Numbered from the stretch's first letter, positions 22,335 through 34,144 are shown. The stretch is 64,000 nucleotides of DNA from Hymenopus coronatus (GCA_030762935.1 CM060883.1:29692501-29756500); one strand, 5' to 3'. The notes: a model not told the origin generated them from the sequence alone. Made by a program: numbers and translations.

Positions 22335-23674
22335 ATTGTATCATTTGTATATATGTTTAAACAATTAATAATTTTTAAACAATTATGTTTATATTAAAAT
22401 CATCCTCTTATTTTATATTGGTATTTATTATTATATTAACTTTATTATTATTGGTATAATTATTACTTATTATACCCTTTTATAGCATTATAAACATGAT
22501 ACATGAGTCCACATGACATTTGTTTGTGTTTGTTCCTCACAGATTATATTAACATGAGGTTAATGTGGAGGGATACAAAAGGTTTTGCTTACATCAAGTC
22601 TGATTCTAAGGTTGGATCAATTATAGAGTTAAGTACTTCAATACTTCATTGCAACAGATGGGTAGGACTGTTTAGATCTATTTACCCATTCTCCTGTACT
22701 TCATGTATTTTCAGTTAAGTTCACTGTACAGAATTAAATGCAAGTCACTGTTTTATTTCCTTCATGAATTTTCATATTACATCCTGCAGGTATCTCCTCA
22801 TGCATTGTTGCTTCTTGTCATCACATAATACTTTTTATATTTATAAAATGTCTTTATAGGATTATTTAGTCAACAAGTAAGAGAGGAAATAAGGAAAGAA
22901 CAGTAAAGAAATGTTCAATGTGAAAGGATAAAGCATATTATAAGGTCCTTATCACCCTGTAACCTGGCATCACTCAACAGTAGCTTTTGTTCATTTCTTA
23001 TAAAATAAATTGTTCCACTTGCTCTTTAGTTTATTGTGTACGAATCACAAAGATTAGCCAGTCGCAACAGTGCACTCGGTGTTGTCCTATAGTTTTGCTG
23101 TTAAAGCGCATTATAAGACAGGTGTATCACTAACACTGTGCCCAAATGTTTCAAGAATATTTATTCTAACCACTTTTGTATTCTGAAAGGTTATAGAGGC
23201 ACCGAAATCTTGCCGAAATCTTGAAACATGCTACTGAATGGGCATGCTGGGCTGTTTTGAATGCTAGTTCTTCATAGCATTCACTTATAACAATTACAGT
23301 TGCAGCCAAATATTGTTATTTTTCATTCCGCAAATGAACTGTTGCAATTTCCTGTGTTGCTCTTTTTCCTCTGTTTCTCAGCCACACTCTCTTTTCGTGA
23401 TCTGGAACAACAATAAACAGAAAAATACAATGTAATATAATCTATTTCTTATGTTGTCAAAGGGAGATGCTGAAATTATATCAACATGAGAAAACATAAA
23501 AATGAATTATATAATTTGGGTACGAAATTTGTGACTGTGATGTATTTGAATTAGAAGTTTAATCAGCACACACATGCTTTGAAACAAGTCCAGGTAAAAA
23601 TAATCTGTTAGTGATGTTACAGTGTTACTGTTATCAAACTCAATTAAACTTCTAACAAAAGTGAGTTTTCTTGT
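22335..23674. other. intergenic, nothing recognised
   Basis: AT-rich on the left, mixed composition near 23040-23300. No supported gene or repeat. Confidence 0.4.
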
Positions 23675-24340
23675 AGAAATGAAACATCTTTTTACTGTCT
23701 CTACTTTGTATATAGTACATAGGTAGAGAAGATATCGCTTTCCAACTAAAATTCGGTACTAACAGTTCACTGGAAATACAAGTTTTAGGGTCCCCTGTAT
23801 CTAAAAAAAAATTTTTAGAAAAAGGTTGTGTGTACGTGTGTGTGCGTGCACATGTGTGTGTGATAACTGAAAAAAAAAGTTGATTAAATACCAAACTAGA
23901 TATTTAAGTTCAGCATTTTGTGATGATGCAATAAGATTTTCAAGAAAATCCCCCCATCCCAAACAACCCTTTACATAAGAACTGAAGCTTTCCTGGCGAC
24001 GTGTTAATTCAAAATCTTCTTGGGCTTCTAGCCAGGTAAAAACTTGGCTTGACACCAACGTTTCGAAGAAGTGCATCTTCACCCTGAAGACGAGGAAGAT
24101 GCACTTCTTCGAAACGTTGGTGTCAAGCCAAGTTTTTACCTGGCTAGAAGCCCGAGAAGATTTTGAATTAACCCTTTACATGAAAATATTTTGAAATATT
24201 TTATTTTCTCAAAACTGGCTCTTAACAATTTTGAATAAAATACTCTATATTAAAGATACTTGCATGACAAATAAAATGTGTATCTTGAATTCTCTGTGAA
24301 TAGTCTGTGAAGTCTTCATTATTCTGAATAACCAGAATAA
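23675..24340 (+). repeat. R1 repeat, interrupted by a hairpin insertion
   Basis: It begins TTTTTACTGTCTCTAC and carries the R1 order GGAAATACAAGTTTTAGGG, a GTGTGT run, TAAATACCAAACTAG, AACCCTTTACAT and AATAAAATGTGTATCTTGAA. The hairpin at 23977-24171 splits it at CCCTTTACAT. Confidence 0.85.
23977..24171. mobile_element. hairpin element with hammerhead-like core
   Basis: The 77-base arms 24004-24080 and 24095-24171 are almost perfect inverse copies around a 14-base loop. The 10-bp duplication CCCTTTACAT flanks it (23967-23976 and 24172-24181), marking an insertion into R1. Across the loop and right arm it reads CTGAAGA, a short self-complementary stem (GAAG..CTTC) and CGAAACG. This resembles hammerhead ribozyme cores known from Penelope-like elements and retrozymes. 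Confidence 0.85.
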
Positions 24341-24342
24341 AA

Positions 24343-24818
24343 TTACTTTCTCTACCTCTGCTGTAAACAACCTATTCTTACAAAAGATTATTTTGTATCT
24401 ACCTCATGCTAATCAAGATGAACATTAGCAGAAACAGTCTTATTACTTGCTTCCTTGTAAGCAGAAGGGAAAAAAGGAATACACTAGACTAAAGTGATAG
24501 TCAAATCTTTTGAAAGCTGTCACTATGCAATTGAAATTGCAATTTGGTTCTCTTTCCGTGGCCAGGAGTAAAACAAGAGTGATATTAAACAGATGAGGAC
24601 TTCCTGTTTGAGAAACATTAAAGTACTTTAAAAGTAAAACTAAAAACAGGGAATATCTTGGAAATCGTTAACCCCATAAAAAAATGTATGACAGAATCTG
24701 TGGTTTTAATGAGATCTACATTTTTTTTGTAGTAACTTTTTATTATCTCTTACAGATTACCAGTTATGCAAAAGTCATTCAGAATGAAGAGGACTTCAGA
24801 GATTATTTCCAGAAAATT

Positions 24819-24852
<34 letters not shown>

Positions 24853-24985
24853 TATTTTTCATGCAATTATCAGTAATATAGGATATTTGAATCAAAATCA
24901 TTAGAGCCATTTTTGAGAAAATCAAATTTTTAGAAACTTTTTCTATAAGAAGGGTAGTTGGTGGTGGATGGATATTTCTCCATGG
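24343..24985 (-). repeat. R1 repeat, partial
   Basis: It starts TACTTTCTCTAC, then CATGCTAATCAAGATGAACA, ACTTGCTTCCTTGTAAG, TTACCAGTTATGCAAAAG and TTTTTGAGAAAATCAAA, ending near CATGGAA. It lies head-to-head with the preceding plus-oriented copy. A (TA)n run sits at 24821-24850 within it. Confidence 0.85.
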
Positions 24986-25649
24986 AATTTCATATGGCAG
25001 TGTCATTATCATTACTAGACCTTGGACACAAAATTGCCAGATTGAGGTTCGGTGCACACAGAGTATAACTGACATGATGGAGTAGGCATGGTCTTTACAG
25101 CCATTTTGAAACTAGCATTGCTCACTGCCTGGCCTTGTTCAGTTCCTGCTAGTAGATACACCAGTGAATATTGAAAGAAAGTGTACATTGAAAAATGTCG
25201 ATAATATGAAAGGGTAGGCGTTTGACACTGAACAAACTTATGAAAGATTCAAACCTATTTTGAGTGACAGGAGAAGAGCCTTTTCTTTTGATTCTGTAAA
25301 GATGTATTTTGTAATTCACTGCAATGAATTCTGAATGAGTTTGGTTGATTTATGTTCATTGTCTTTTCAAAGCTCTGCACATTATTATCCTGAATTTTTT
25401 GTATCAAGCTTTATACTTTGTGATTGGTTTAGTAAAGCTTTTCATCAATATAACTGCTAGCTGTCAACTGTAAGGTTTCTTCCCAGGGGTTTAATCATAA
25501 ATAATTTCTCTCATGATGCTCTTAGAATATAAATGTATAGAATGAGAATAACTTACTTGCAACTCAATGGAATGATAGAAAATTTGATCACACTCTCAAA
25601 TACACTGAGCATTATGTCCATTTATACTCTTATTTGTACTCCTATATTT
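24986..25649. other. intergenic, nothing recognised
   Basis: No gene or recognised repeat between two R1 copies. Confidence 0.4.
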
Positions 25650-26462
25650 TTTACTTTCTCTAGCCTCGTATGTACAATGTACATAGGGATAGAGAAGTAA
25701 TTATTCCACCCAAAAATTCAATACCGAGATTTCACCGGAAATACATGTTTTAGGACCCCCTGTATCCATAAAAAGCATTTTCAGAAAAAGGTCTGTGTGT
25801 GTGTCCGTGTGTCTGTGAATACGATAACTCAAAAACGAATAGTAGCTAAAATACCAAACTTGGTATTTAAGGGATGCGACACAAAGATTTTGAGAAAAAT
25901 CCCCCACCCCAAACTACCCTTTACATGGAACTTTTTATGAAAATTTTGATTTTCTTAAAAATGGCTCTAACGATTTTGATGAAAATATTGTATATTAAAG
26001 ATATTTACCTGACAAATAAAATGTATATCTTGAAAGATAGACAAAAACTTACTATACAAAAAATGTAGGTTTTTTTTAAAATACACAAGTTATGTCATAT
26101 ACATTTTTCTCGTGGAGCTTACCGTTTTCGAGATACTCATTGTTATTAGTTTCCTTTGTGAATTATTATACTTTTCTCAGATGGGAGTGTCCGTTTTTCT
26201 TTTGTTCTACTCCTGACCAAGAAAAGAAGCGATTTGTAATGACAATCGCATAATGACAGCTTTTAAAACATTTGACTCTTGGTTTAGCCTTGTGTATTCC
26301 CTTATTTTCTTCCTACTTATACGGAACTAAGTAATAAGAACATTGTGCTAATGAGTACCTCGATTAGCAAGGTGCAGAAAGAAGAATTATCTTATGTAAG
26401 AAGTTTGTAGAACAGCTAGAGAGACAGTCATGTGAGTGTAACACATCAAATTTTTCTTGATT
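25650..26462 (+). repeat. R1 repeat, near full length
   Basis: It runs from TTTACTTTCTCTAGCCTCG, with the hairpin TGTACAATGTACATAGGG, through all main R1 blocks to CATGTGAGTGTAACACATCA. It shares the TAGCC(T/C)(C/T)GTATG end variant with the copy at 36738, so they form a subfamily. Confidence 0.88.
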
Positions 26463-26520
26463 GTAAATGGCAGATAGAAAATAATGTAGTGAATGCATTG
26501 TAAAATAAGTAGTTAATTAT

Positions 26521-26670
26521 TTAAAGGCAATACCTTGGCAATTCCTCTGTCTGTTCTAAAGTGTCTGTGAGATTGTGGTTGGCTGTTTCTGGCAGTAGTA
26601 GCACACTGAGGCCTCCAACTACACCAAATATACCAAGCACACCCATTGGTACTCGCTCTTCCATACCAGA
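26521..26670 (-). CDS. transporter exon f (C-terminus)
   Basis: It follows acceptor TTATGTTTCAG in phase 0 and reads SGMEERVPMGVLGIFGVVGG, then LLLPETANHNLTDTLEQ. The LPET..(N)..L.DT signature after the last helix is diagnostic of SLC22. Read straight through, it ends at a TAA (26521-26523) shortly after EELP. An alternative is a donor at 26533 (AG followed by GTATTG) to a further exon on the left. The sequence alone does not decide between them. Confidence 0.9.
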   Translation of the reverse strand, partial: SGMEERVPMGVLGIFGVVGGLSVLLLPETANHNLTDTLEQTEELPRYCL

Positions 26671-27264
26671 CTGAAACATAACAACAAATATTTAAAAGGC
26701 TGCTGCCCATGAGTAAAACATTGAATACATAAAGCTAATAATTTATAAACCATTTGAAAATGAAACCTACAGAGCAGTCACTGTGATGTAATCAAGTTCA
26801 CCCGGAAACAAGGACAACATGCAGTGGGAGCGCTGTTTACTCACATAGCTAATATTGGGGTAGCAGAGCATGCATTGGCAGGAACCATCTGTTTAAGCGA
26901 CACATTCTCTAATACATATTGTGTGTTATGAATCTTAAACTATTGGTGATAACTAAGGGATGTTCAATATTATTAATTTAATATAGAATAATGTAAACAG
27001 AAATAAACTTATTGCACAAGAAATAAAATACTACTATTTATTGCATAATAAAATTGCACATACAGATAATTGAAAACTGTTTACAGAATAATATTCTCTA
27101 TTATATATTAAACTGATGATTAAATCCTGGTGTCAATATTTAAACAAATCATTCTTTTGTCCTTGTGAAAATGGGTTACTACTTTTATAATGCATACACT
27201 GTTGATGTGTTGATTATGTTGATGCAACCAGAGGATAAATTTACTGTGAGCCTGCACTATTTCG
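26671..27264. other. transporter intron, nothing recognised
   Basis: AT-rich intronic sequence up to the hAT remnant. Confidence 0.45.
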
Positions 27265-27735
27265 TTGAGATATTTTAATTCTTTTGTCCTGCAATAGTTT
27301 TTCAACATTAGGCTCTATGCTCTGACTCACACACAAATGAAGAATACATTTTAAGTTATCACCTTAAAGAGTTTCTGTGACGTAGTTTACAAGTCTTCAT
27401 CAGTGAAAACAACTGCTCACATAAATAAGCAGTTATGAACATGCTAAAATATTGGGCAACAAAATGATGAAGTCTGGAAAGTGTGATGAAGAGAACTTGC
27501 TGTAGAAGTCACTCAGATTCTTTCTATTCTAGAATTTTGTTTTGAGTTTTATGTCATTCTGCAAGTTTATTACTTCTAGTTGCAGTGTGGTAAAAATAAT
27601 ATCAATTGTAACAGAGAGAGTTGCAGCAAATAATTGAACATCAGGTTCCAGGTCTATCAGTTCTTTAAATCTGGAGTTGAATCCAGTCACTTCTTGTATT
27701 ATGCCCTTCCACACATGAACTGCCACTGAACAAAT
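27265..27735 (-). pseudogene. hAT-type transposase C-terminal remnant
   Basis: The minus strand reads an FNSRFKELIDLEPDVQLF segment, then LQLEVINLQNDIKLKTKF, then after stops a YVSSCFH-type segment and DNLKCILHLCVSQSIEPNV. This order matches the C-terminal region of GTF2IRD2/ZBED-like hAT transposases: RF..F...EP...LF, LQLELIDLQ..., the CE..FS dimerisation motif, and HL..iLR..T..i.Pni. Stops interrupt it and the N-terminal domains are absent. Confidence 0.75.
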
Positions 27736-27966
27736 GACAATTTTACCTGCATTATTGCTGCTATAGTACACCTACTGATAGGTAATGGCTTCCTTTCTGT
27801 GCTGTCCATGTTGCCTGTACAGTCAATGCCTGCCCTAATGTCATTCTGCTTTGTTATGAGGCCACTGCTATAGAGAGAAGTAATGAATATGCGAAAGAGA
27901 AGTATTTGAGAAAGGATAGCCAGGAGTGGGGCAACTATATCTACTGAAAACATGGCAAAGATTTTA

Positions 27967-28894
27967 CGAGGTATATTCCAAAATTAAGGTCCAGTGGACA
28001 GTATGTCACAGATGATAGGCTTGAATGACATTTCACACCTGCAGCGCTGTCTACCAACTCCTGGGGAACATATGACAGTGTTGGTGTGCCGCAGTAGGCG
28101 CTTGCCTGTCGATGAGAGCAGATTGAAATGGCCACGGCAATCTTAGCTCCCGCCAGTTGTGAAGTGCATGGGTGGGTGTCAAAACTGCATAGTGTACGAT
28201 AGTTTTTGGAGCGCTATAGACAAGATGGAGATGGTTTGTTTTCCCACATTGTTACGGGAATAGTGTACACCAATGTAGAATCAAAACAACAGTCAATGCA
28301 GTGCGTTATTCCAGTTCATCCAAACCAAAACGTGTAAGCAATTCCCGCACATGAATCGCAAAACGATGGCTACCGTATTTTGGGATGAAAAGAGCATCCT
28401 GTTGATCGATTTCATGGATCGTGGGACAACCATTATGTGTACTGTGCAACGCTCACCAAACTGAGACATGCAATCCAAAATCGACGCTGCGGGAAAATGT
28501 CATCTGGCAGCATCCTCCTGAATGACAATGCACACCTGCATACTGCTGTTCAAACCAAAGAGAAGATTCAAGAGTTTCTTGGTAACTCCTTGACCACCTT
28601 CTGCACAGTCCCGATCTTGCACCAAGTGACTATTCCCTCCTCCTGCATTTGAAATGGTGGCTTGGTGGACAATGATTTCAAACCCACGATTAACTCAAGA
28701 CGAGCGTTATTAATTGGTTCAGGTCCCAGGCGGCAGACTTCTATGCCGAGGGATTAAAGAAGCTGATGCAGTGTTACAGAAGGTGCACAGAGGTTACGGT
28801 GACTGTGTGAAAAAGTGAATTAGATATGTAGTCACATATTACTGTCAATAAAAACTTTGGCTCATGAGTGAGCTTAATTTTGAAGTACGCCTCG
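27967..28894 (+). mobile_element. degenerate mariner element
   Basis: The termini CGAGGTATATTCCAAAATTA and the inverse of TAATTTTGAAGTACGCCTCG are inverted repeats of about 22 bp, flanked by TA at 27965-27966 and 28895-28896. Inside, plus frames read ATVFWDEKSILLIDFMDRGT, then CATLTKLRHAIQNRRCGK, then ILLNDNAHLHTA, the order of a mariner transposase between the first and second aspartates. The first catalytic block lies in a FWD context. Stops and shifts abolish the frame. At 928 bp it is shorter than an intact mariner. Confidence 0.85.
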
Positions 28895-28896
28895 TA

Positions 28897-29579
28897 CAAA
28901 AAAAAAAAAAAAAAAGGAATCTTACATGACAAGGTATCATCTAGCACAGGAATGTCTCTAAATGTGCTTTGGTTACACATTGATCCACATAGAAATGTCA
29001 AAAATGTTATAAAAACTTTCTAATGTACAAATAAAGTTTTAATATAAGAATATATCCTAGAAATTTACTGAGCTTCATTAAATAAGGTAAAGCTGAAGAG
29101 GTGTCTGAGAGTCTCACTTTATTCAGACTAAATGCAGATAAATTGTATATTATGTGTCAGATGTAAATAGGAAGAAAACCATATCTAAAAGTTGAAAATA
29201 AGTTGTATTCTCCTACAGCAACTTACAGCAGCCTAACAATTTAAGAGACTGGACGAGGCCAGTCTTGTGCGTGTTGGCATGAGGGAGGGGCTAACTAGGC
29301 ATTACTAAGCAACCACTCCCCTCCAAGCCATGTTACTATAATGCTCATAGGCATTCTTGGAGTCTGGACTCTAGTCAAGACATCCAGTGCAGCGTAGGAC
29401 TGTAGATTACAAAGGTGTGTTAGTTTTTGTTTTCTAATTTGCTGTGAATTCAACTGCTGGATCTATGTAAGGACTAAATATAATAGAATGTTGTTTGTTT
29501 GTAAGCTGTACTATCAGGGCCAGTTTCAGAGAAGATATTTACAAATTCATTTGCTCTTTCACTATTCACTCTCAAAATA
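28897..29579. other. transporter intron, nothing recognised
   Basis: A poly(A) run (about 28898-28915) directly follows the mariner. The rest is unassigned. A GC-richer part near 29250-29400 has no recognised identity. Confidence 0.4.
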
Positions 29580-30204
29580 CAGGGTTTTAATGAACTGCAC
29601 CGAAATATTTTCACAGAATATGTAGATTAGTTAAATAAGTAATTTGAGATAGGAGACTTATGGCCTGTTTATTGAAATTTCGAAGTAATGGCTATAAGTT
29701 TCTGAAGGGCTATTACGTCACGTGTCACGGCACTTTGTCTGGAATGAAAATAATAATAATAAAAAACATTTACTCTATGACAGATATCGAACTCATGACC
29801 TTTGGGATAGCAGCTTCCCGCGTGTATTAAGCCACCAGAGCAGTTGAAGAAATGCCTCCAGAGTTGGCTAAAGAAGTTAGTTAATGAATGCTCAGTGTCG
29901 CATTGTCAAGTGATTAGTTCGAGATTTTACAGATTTTTGCAACATTAAATCTTGAGAACGCTAGTAATGAGCAGCTAAAAATCAATATTTCTATACACTG
30001 GCAGCATTTTTAAAGACATTGTAAGCCATTTTTTCAAACTGCTTTGCTTTGACACCGACTTATCAGCATCTGATACCCACATGTTTAAAGCTATGTAGCT
30101 GCATTATGTTTATCCAGGGACCATCCATCGCCGATCTCAAATTACTTATATCAGTCAGGTGTACAATCTCACAAATTATATCAGTGTAGTTCATTAACAC
30201 CCTG
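29580..30204 (-). mobile_element. inverted-repeat element with tRNA-like block, copy 1
   Basis: The ends are CAGGGTTTTAATGAACTGCA and the inverse of CATTAACACCCTG, imperfect terminal inverted repeats of about 25-30 bp, flanked by TA at 29578-29579 and 30205-30206. It is the reverse of the copy at 56259-56888. Inside it, in this orientation, is the inverse of a B-box-like GGTCATGAGTTCGAT. No transposase is encoded, so it is non-autonomous. Confidence 0.85.
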
Positions 30205-30344
30205 TATATTGGATTCAAGGCATTATCCAAAACAATATTTTTAGCAGCTTTTTCAGCAGCAATTTTGTTTCTTGTGCCATATGGAGTTCATATACAAGAA
30301 AGTCAAGGTGAGTCTCAAGACTCCCATGGTCAATTATAACTCGG

Positions 30345-30870
30345 ATTGCTGCCATTGCTGACGTATGTACTGTCCCTCCAACAGCAGGATATTCTACTTA
30401 GTGTGATGTCATCCTTATGAGGTGTCTTGAATACTGTCTCTCTACTGGCAGGTGTTCATGCTTGATGTTTCAAAGTAACATTGTATCTTTGTATATAATC
30501 ATAACTTAACAATATTTATACATCACTGCTATCTTGATAATAGAATGGTAACTACATAAGCAGAAGGTATGTTATGTTCATATTTGGCTTGTAAACAAAG
30601 AACAGAGCAAACTTGGAATATTATTCATTACTATAATGGAAGATGGCATGGGAAGGCAGCAACATCCAGAGTGATGTGATTTGCTTTCTCTTCTGCAAAA
30701 CCATCATCATTCTTTCTATATAGAGGTCACTGTTATTGCTTCTTCTTCCCCAGACAATCACCACTCCTTCTTATAGCTTCAATGTAGGCTCACCAGTCAA
30801 CTATGATATCAGTTTTGCTTTATTTGTGTGTGGAAAATCATGGATAAAAATGAACAACCAGTGTTTTTGA
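30345..30870 (+). repeat. R2 dispersed repeat, copy 2
   Basis: It is homologous to 3420-3945 over its full length in the same orientation. Shared blocks are listed at that copy. It lies in the transporter intron before exon e. Confidence 0.75.
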
Positions 30871-30938
30871 TCAGCTATGATACAGAAATTATACAACTTA
30901 TACTTCTATTTCTGTGAATTAATTTCTTGATAACTTAC

Positions 30939-31129
30939 AAGATTCCAGAGATAAGGCACAAGCATAAGAGCAATGCCTGCTGGAACATTTGAAGATCCAA
31001 CTCCTAGATTCCTTATCACAGTAGGGAAGAGTTCAGCAGTGAATACAGGCATTACAGCATTTGAAGAGGACACCGAGAACTTGCCAATCATAGCAAACAT
31101 GATGGTTACCCATTCCAGGGAAGGATTAC
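30939..31129 (-). CDS. transporter exon e (helices 10-11 region)
   Basis: The 191-nt exon begins after acceptor TTTTTTGATAG, two bases into a glycine codon, and ends in phase 0 before donor GTAAGT. It reads NPSLEWVTIMFAMIGKFSVS, then MPVFTAELFPTVIRNLGVG, then an NVPAGIALMLVPYLWNL segment. ELFPTVIRNLG is a hallmark of the SLC22 and related sugar-porter branch, before helix 11. Confidence 0.95.
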
Positions 31130-32374
31130 CTATCAAAAAAGAATTGCTATCAGTTCGTTACTGTAATTAAAATTTTACTGTTACATTCGCATAACTTTCT
31201 TTACCCCCCTCTTCCACAAAAAACTCACAATTATAATTATATTAATAATTTACAGAAATTCTTTTATTATACATTTTTTTCTAGGTACAGAGATACAATT
31301 CAGTGAAACCATGATCAAATCTTTTAAGGGAGGTTCACTATGACTTGGCCGGATCTTATGTGCAATAAGCACTAAAAATAAAATCTAGGCACCAATTATA
31401 CGGCAATATAGGGAAGGAAAGGCACTTTCTACCACCCTAATGTATAAAGCTAGGGGTATTGTTCCCTCAAAAATTTTACTGAAGGGACCTAACTCCTCCC
31501 TACAATTAAAGAAAGGAAAAACTGGTTAAAATAGATCAAATGGAGTTGTAATAGGATTGCCTTTGTTTCAAATGCAGAGTTCAGCAGTTAACTGCAAACA
31601 ATGATGATGTAACCTAGGTTTCATTTTCAGTAAATATTGGATTAGAATCAGACCACACAAATAATGAATTTCCCATGTGTTTACCCACCCATTCATGATC
31701 TATTATGGAAAAATATTTGTCAGCTTTAATATCTGTGATTAATTTTCAAAGTAAAGTATGATGCAAAACACAATTCATTTTGTATGTGGTGAAAGATTAT
31801 TTATAGGAATTACTTAGCTCATTATTTCCAGTTAGAAACTATACTTTCTAGGCAGTAGCAAGTTTTTAAAATTACTGTCATTTGTGTGGGGCTAGGGATT
31901 GAATCTTCTTGAATTCTAAGTGCTGTTGCTATCATCCATTATTTTGGTGAGGAAGCCATGAATTTAGATCTTCATTCAGTGGCAGACAAATTATAAGCAG
32001 GAATGAACCTTTGCCCACTCTTACTGCATACAGCATCACAGGTGGTGGAAACTGATGATTCAAGAAATGATAATAATTGGGAAAGAAAATTCAGGAAGGA
32101 AACACTCCAGGCATATGGTCACATTCACATGCTATGAGGATTGATGAAAACTGGAAAAAAACTCAATCCGGGAGGATATTACTGCCAGGATATGAATCCC
32201 AGACCTCCTGTTCACAAGTCATGTCTTAAAGACCTTGGCCACATTGAAATATTGGTAGAAATGTAATGAGATGCAGTACGGTGGTCAGAATGCAGTTAAT
32301 TTCAACAGACGTAGCACTAGTTTTCTTAAAACTTTATTAATGAACTATATATTTAATATTTGGTCGTCACTTGT
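31130..32374. other. transporter intron, nothing recognised
   Basis: AT-rich intron sequence with no supported feature. Confidence 0.45.
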
Positions 32375-32692
32375 GTGGCTGCTTGCCAAGCAGGAGACCT
32401 GGATTTGAATCCTGATACTGGTATGGGGAATATTACCCTGCAGGGAGACCTGATCCAGGGTGCACTCAGCCTTGTGAGGTCCCCAGGGGGCCAATTGAGG
32501 AGCTACTTGATTGAGAAGTAGCAGATCCAGATCGAGAAGACCTCATCAACCGGCCAGGAGGGACTCAAGGTGCTGATCATGTCTCACCCTCCGCCCTACA
32601 CCCCATTTATGACACCTTTGGGCCAAGATGGGGAATGCAGCAGCCAGACAGAGGGCATTGCCCCTTGTGGACTGTCAAGCCAGAGAGCTATG
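32375..32692 (+). repeat. SINE-like element (family E)
   Basis: A GC-richer island in AT-rich DNA with a tRNA-like head: GTGTGGCTGCTTGCCAAGCA, then a B-box-like GGATTTGAATCCTG. Its body contains GAGACCTGATCCAGGGTG and AAGACCTCATCAACCGGCC. Only one copy is in this window, so the family status is inferred. Confidence 0.5.
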
Positions 32693-33301
32693 TTTTTATA
32701 TTTAATATTTAGCAGATACCGAGTAAATGTTGTGATTAAATAGATATATTTTAGATTATAGATGTGGTAAATATTTTATTAATACCTGACTTTATTGAAC
32801 AATCCTGTGCTCCCAAAATGTATAACACTCGCTGCCTATGGACACCACAAGAAGTTCAAAATAGACACTAAAATAGGCACTCAGGTACAATCATTTCTTC
32901 ATTTACCATTTAAAAACACACTTTGACATGATAGAACACTATAGAAAAATAATATGTACCTATATCAAATATAGCGTATATTAAATTTACTAAATTCCAC
33001 TACTGTTAGTGAAGTAAACATTATTTCTTTAAATTTGCACTCTTCAGGAAGTATACACTTTTTATGACTAATCTTATCATCAGTTTTTAAGTAATTTCTC
33101 TCTTGAATGTGTTTTACACTCACATTAGTTTGTAATTTTTAACTTTTCTCAAACTGGGATCATTATTCATTTTTTTCATCCTGATCATGCAAAAAAGTCA
33201 GAATTTCCATGTCATCACATAGCGACCAGCTTTTAAGAAATTTTAGTATTGCTTTAGTTTTGTTTTTTTCTTTATTTACCTTGTACCTGAAAGGCAATAT
33301 G
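32693..33301. other. transporter intron, nothing recognised
   Basis: AT-rich intron sequence with no supported feature. Confidence 0.45.
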
Positions 33302-33580
33302 AATAAAGCAATGGGCCGCGCCGTGGCCGAGTGGTTACACCACTCGACTCTCACCTAGATGGCCGGGGTTCGATCCCAAGCGACCGCATGTGAGATTTGT
33401 GGTGGACAAAACGGCGATGGGGTGGGTTTTCTCCGGGTACTCCGGTTTCCCCTGCCATCGCATTCCACCGGTGCTCCATCATCATTCATGTATCATCAGT
33501 GTCACCGCCTGCGGTGCCATTAGTAGTTAAAGCAGGCATTAAACACTACCAAAAAAAATAAAAAAAAAAAATAAAGCAAT
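33302..33580 (+). mobile_element. SINE-B, full copy with target duplication
   Basis: The SINE body is 33313-33569. It starts GGGCCGCGCCGTGGCCGAGT (tRNA-like A-box), has B-box GGGGTTCGATCCC, a body with GGTGGACAAAACGGCGATGG and ATCGCATTCCACCGGTGC, and ends AAAGCAGGCATTAAACACTA plus an A-rich tail. The 11-bp direct repeat AATAAAGCAAT flanks it (33302-33312 and 33570-33580), the mark of LINE-mediated insertion. Other copies lie at 285, 13338, 42905, 61331 and 62497. Confidence 0.93.
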
Positions 33581-34144
33581 TTCTGCTAATGTTTATCTCG
33601 AATGGTATGAAGTGGATATAAGAATAATCTTTTGGAATACCTTGTTGCAGAGTAGGTAGAGAAATTCATGTGAATATAAACATAAACATTTTTAGTAATG
33701 CTTATTTTGACTGACATGCAGTAAACAGAAAAATACATTTTTGTAGCTATTAGCTTCAAATAAATGGACATGCATCAGAGAGAGAGAGGGGTGAGGGGGG
33801 AGGGAGAGAGAGACCAATTAATGGAATAATATAGAACTGAAGATTAAATTCATAACAAAATTTCAATATATTCCATTTCAAGAAAACCTGACTGATACAT
33901 AAAAATGTAAGATGATACAAAAATAGCTTTTATAATTATAACAACTTCAATTCAGTCTCTCTAAATTATGTTTTTGGTTTTAAACTGTTCTTACTAGATT
34001 TTAAGTAAGAACATATTTCAGGAATTAATTTCTAGCATTCTCCCACTTTTATTACACAGAAAGTTTATTTATAGGTATGAATGCCATGAGAAAAATATAA
34101 CAGCAACAGTATAAAAGTTATATAATGATATGCAAGGTTCTTAC
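33581..34144. other. transporter intron, nothing recognised
   Basis: AT-rich with a GA-rich run at about 33778-33812. Confidence 0.45.
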
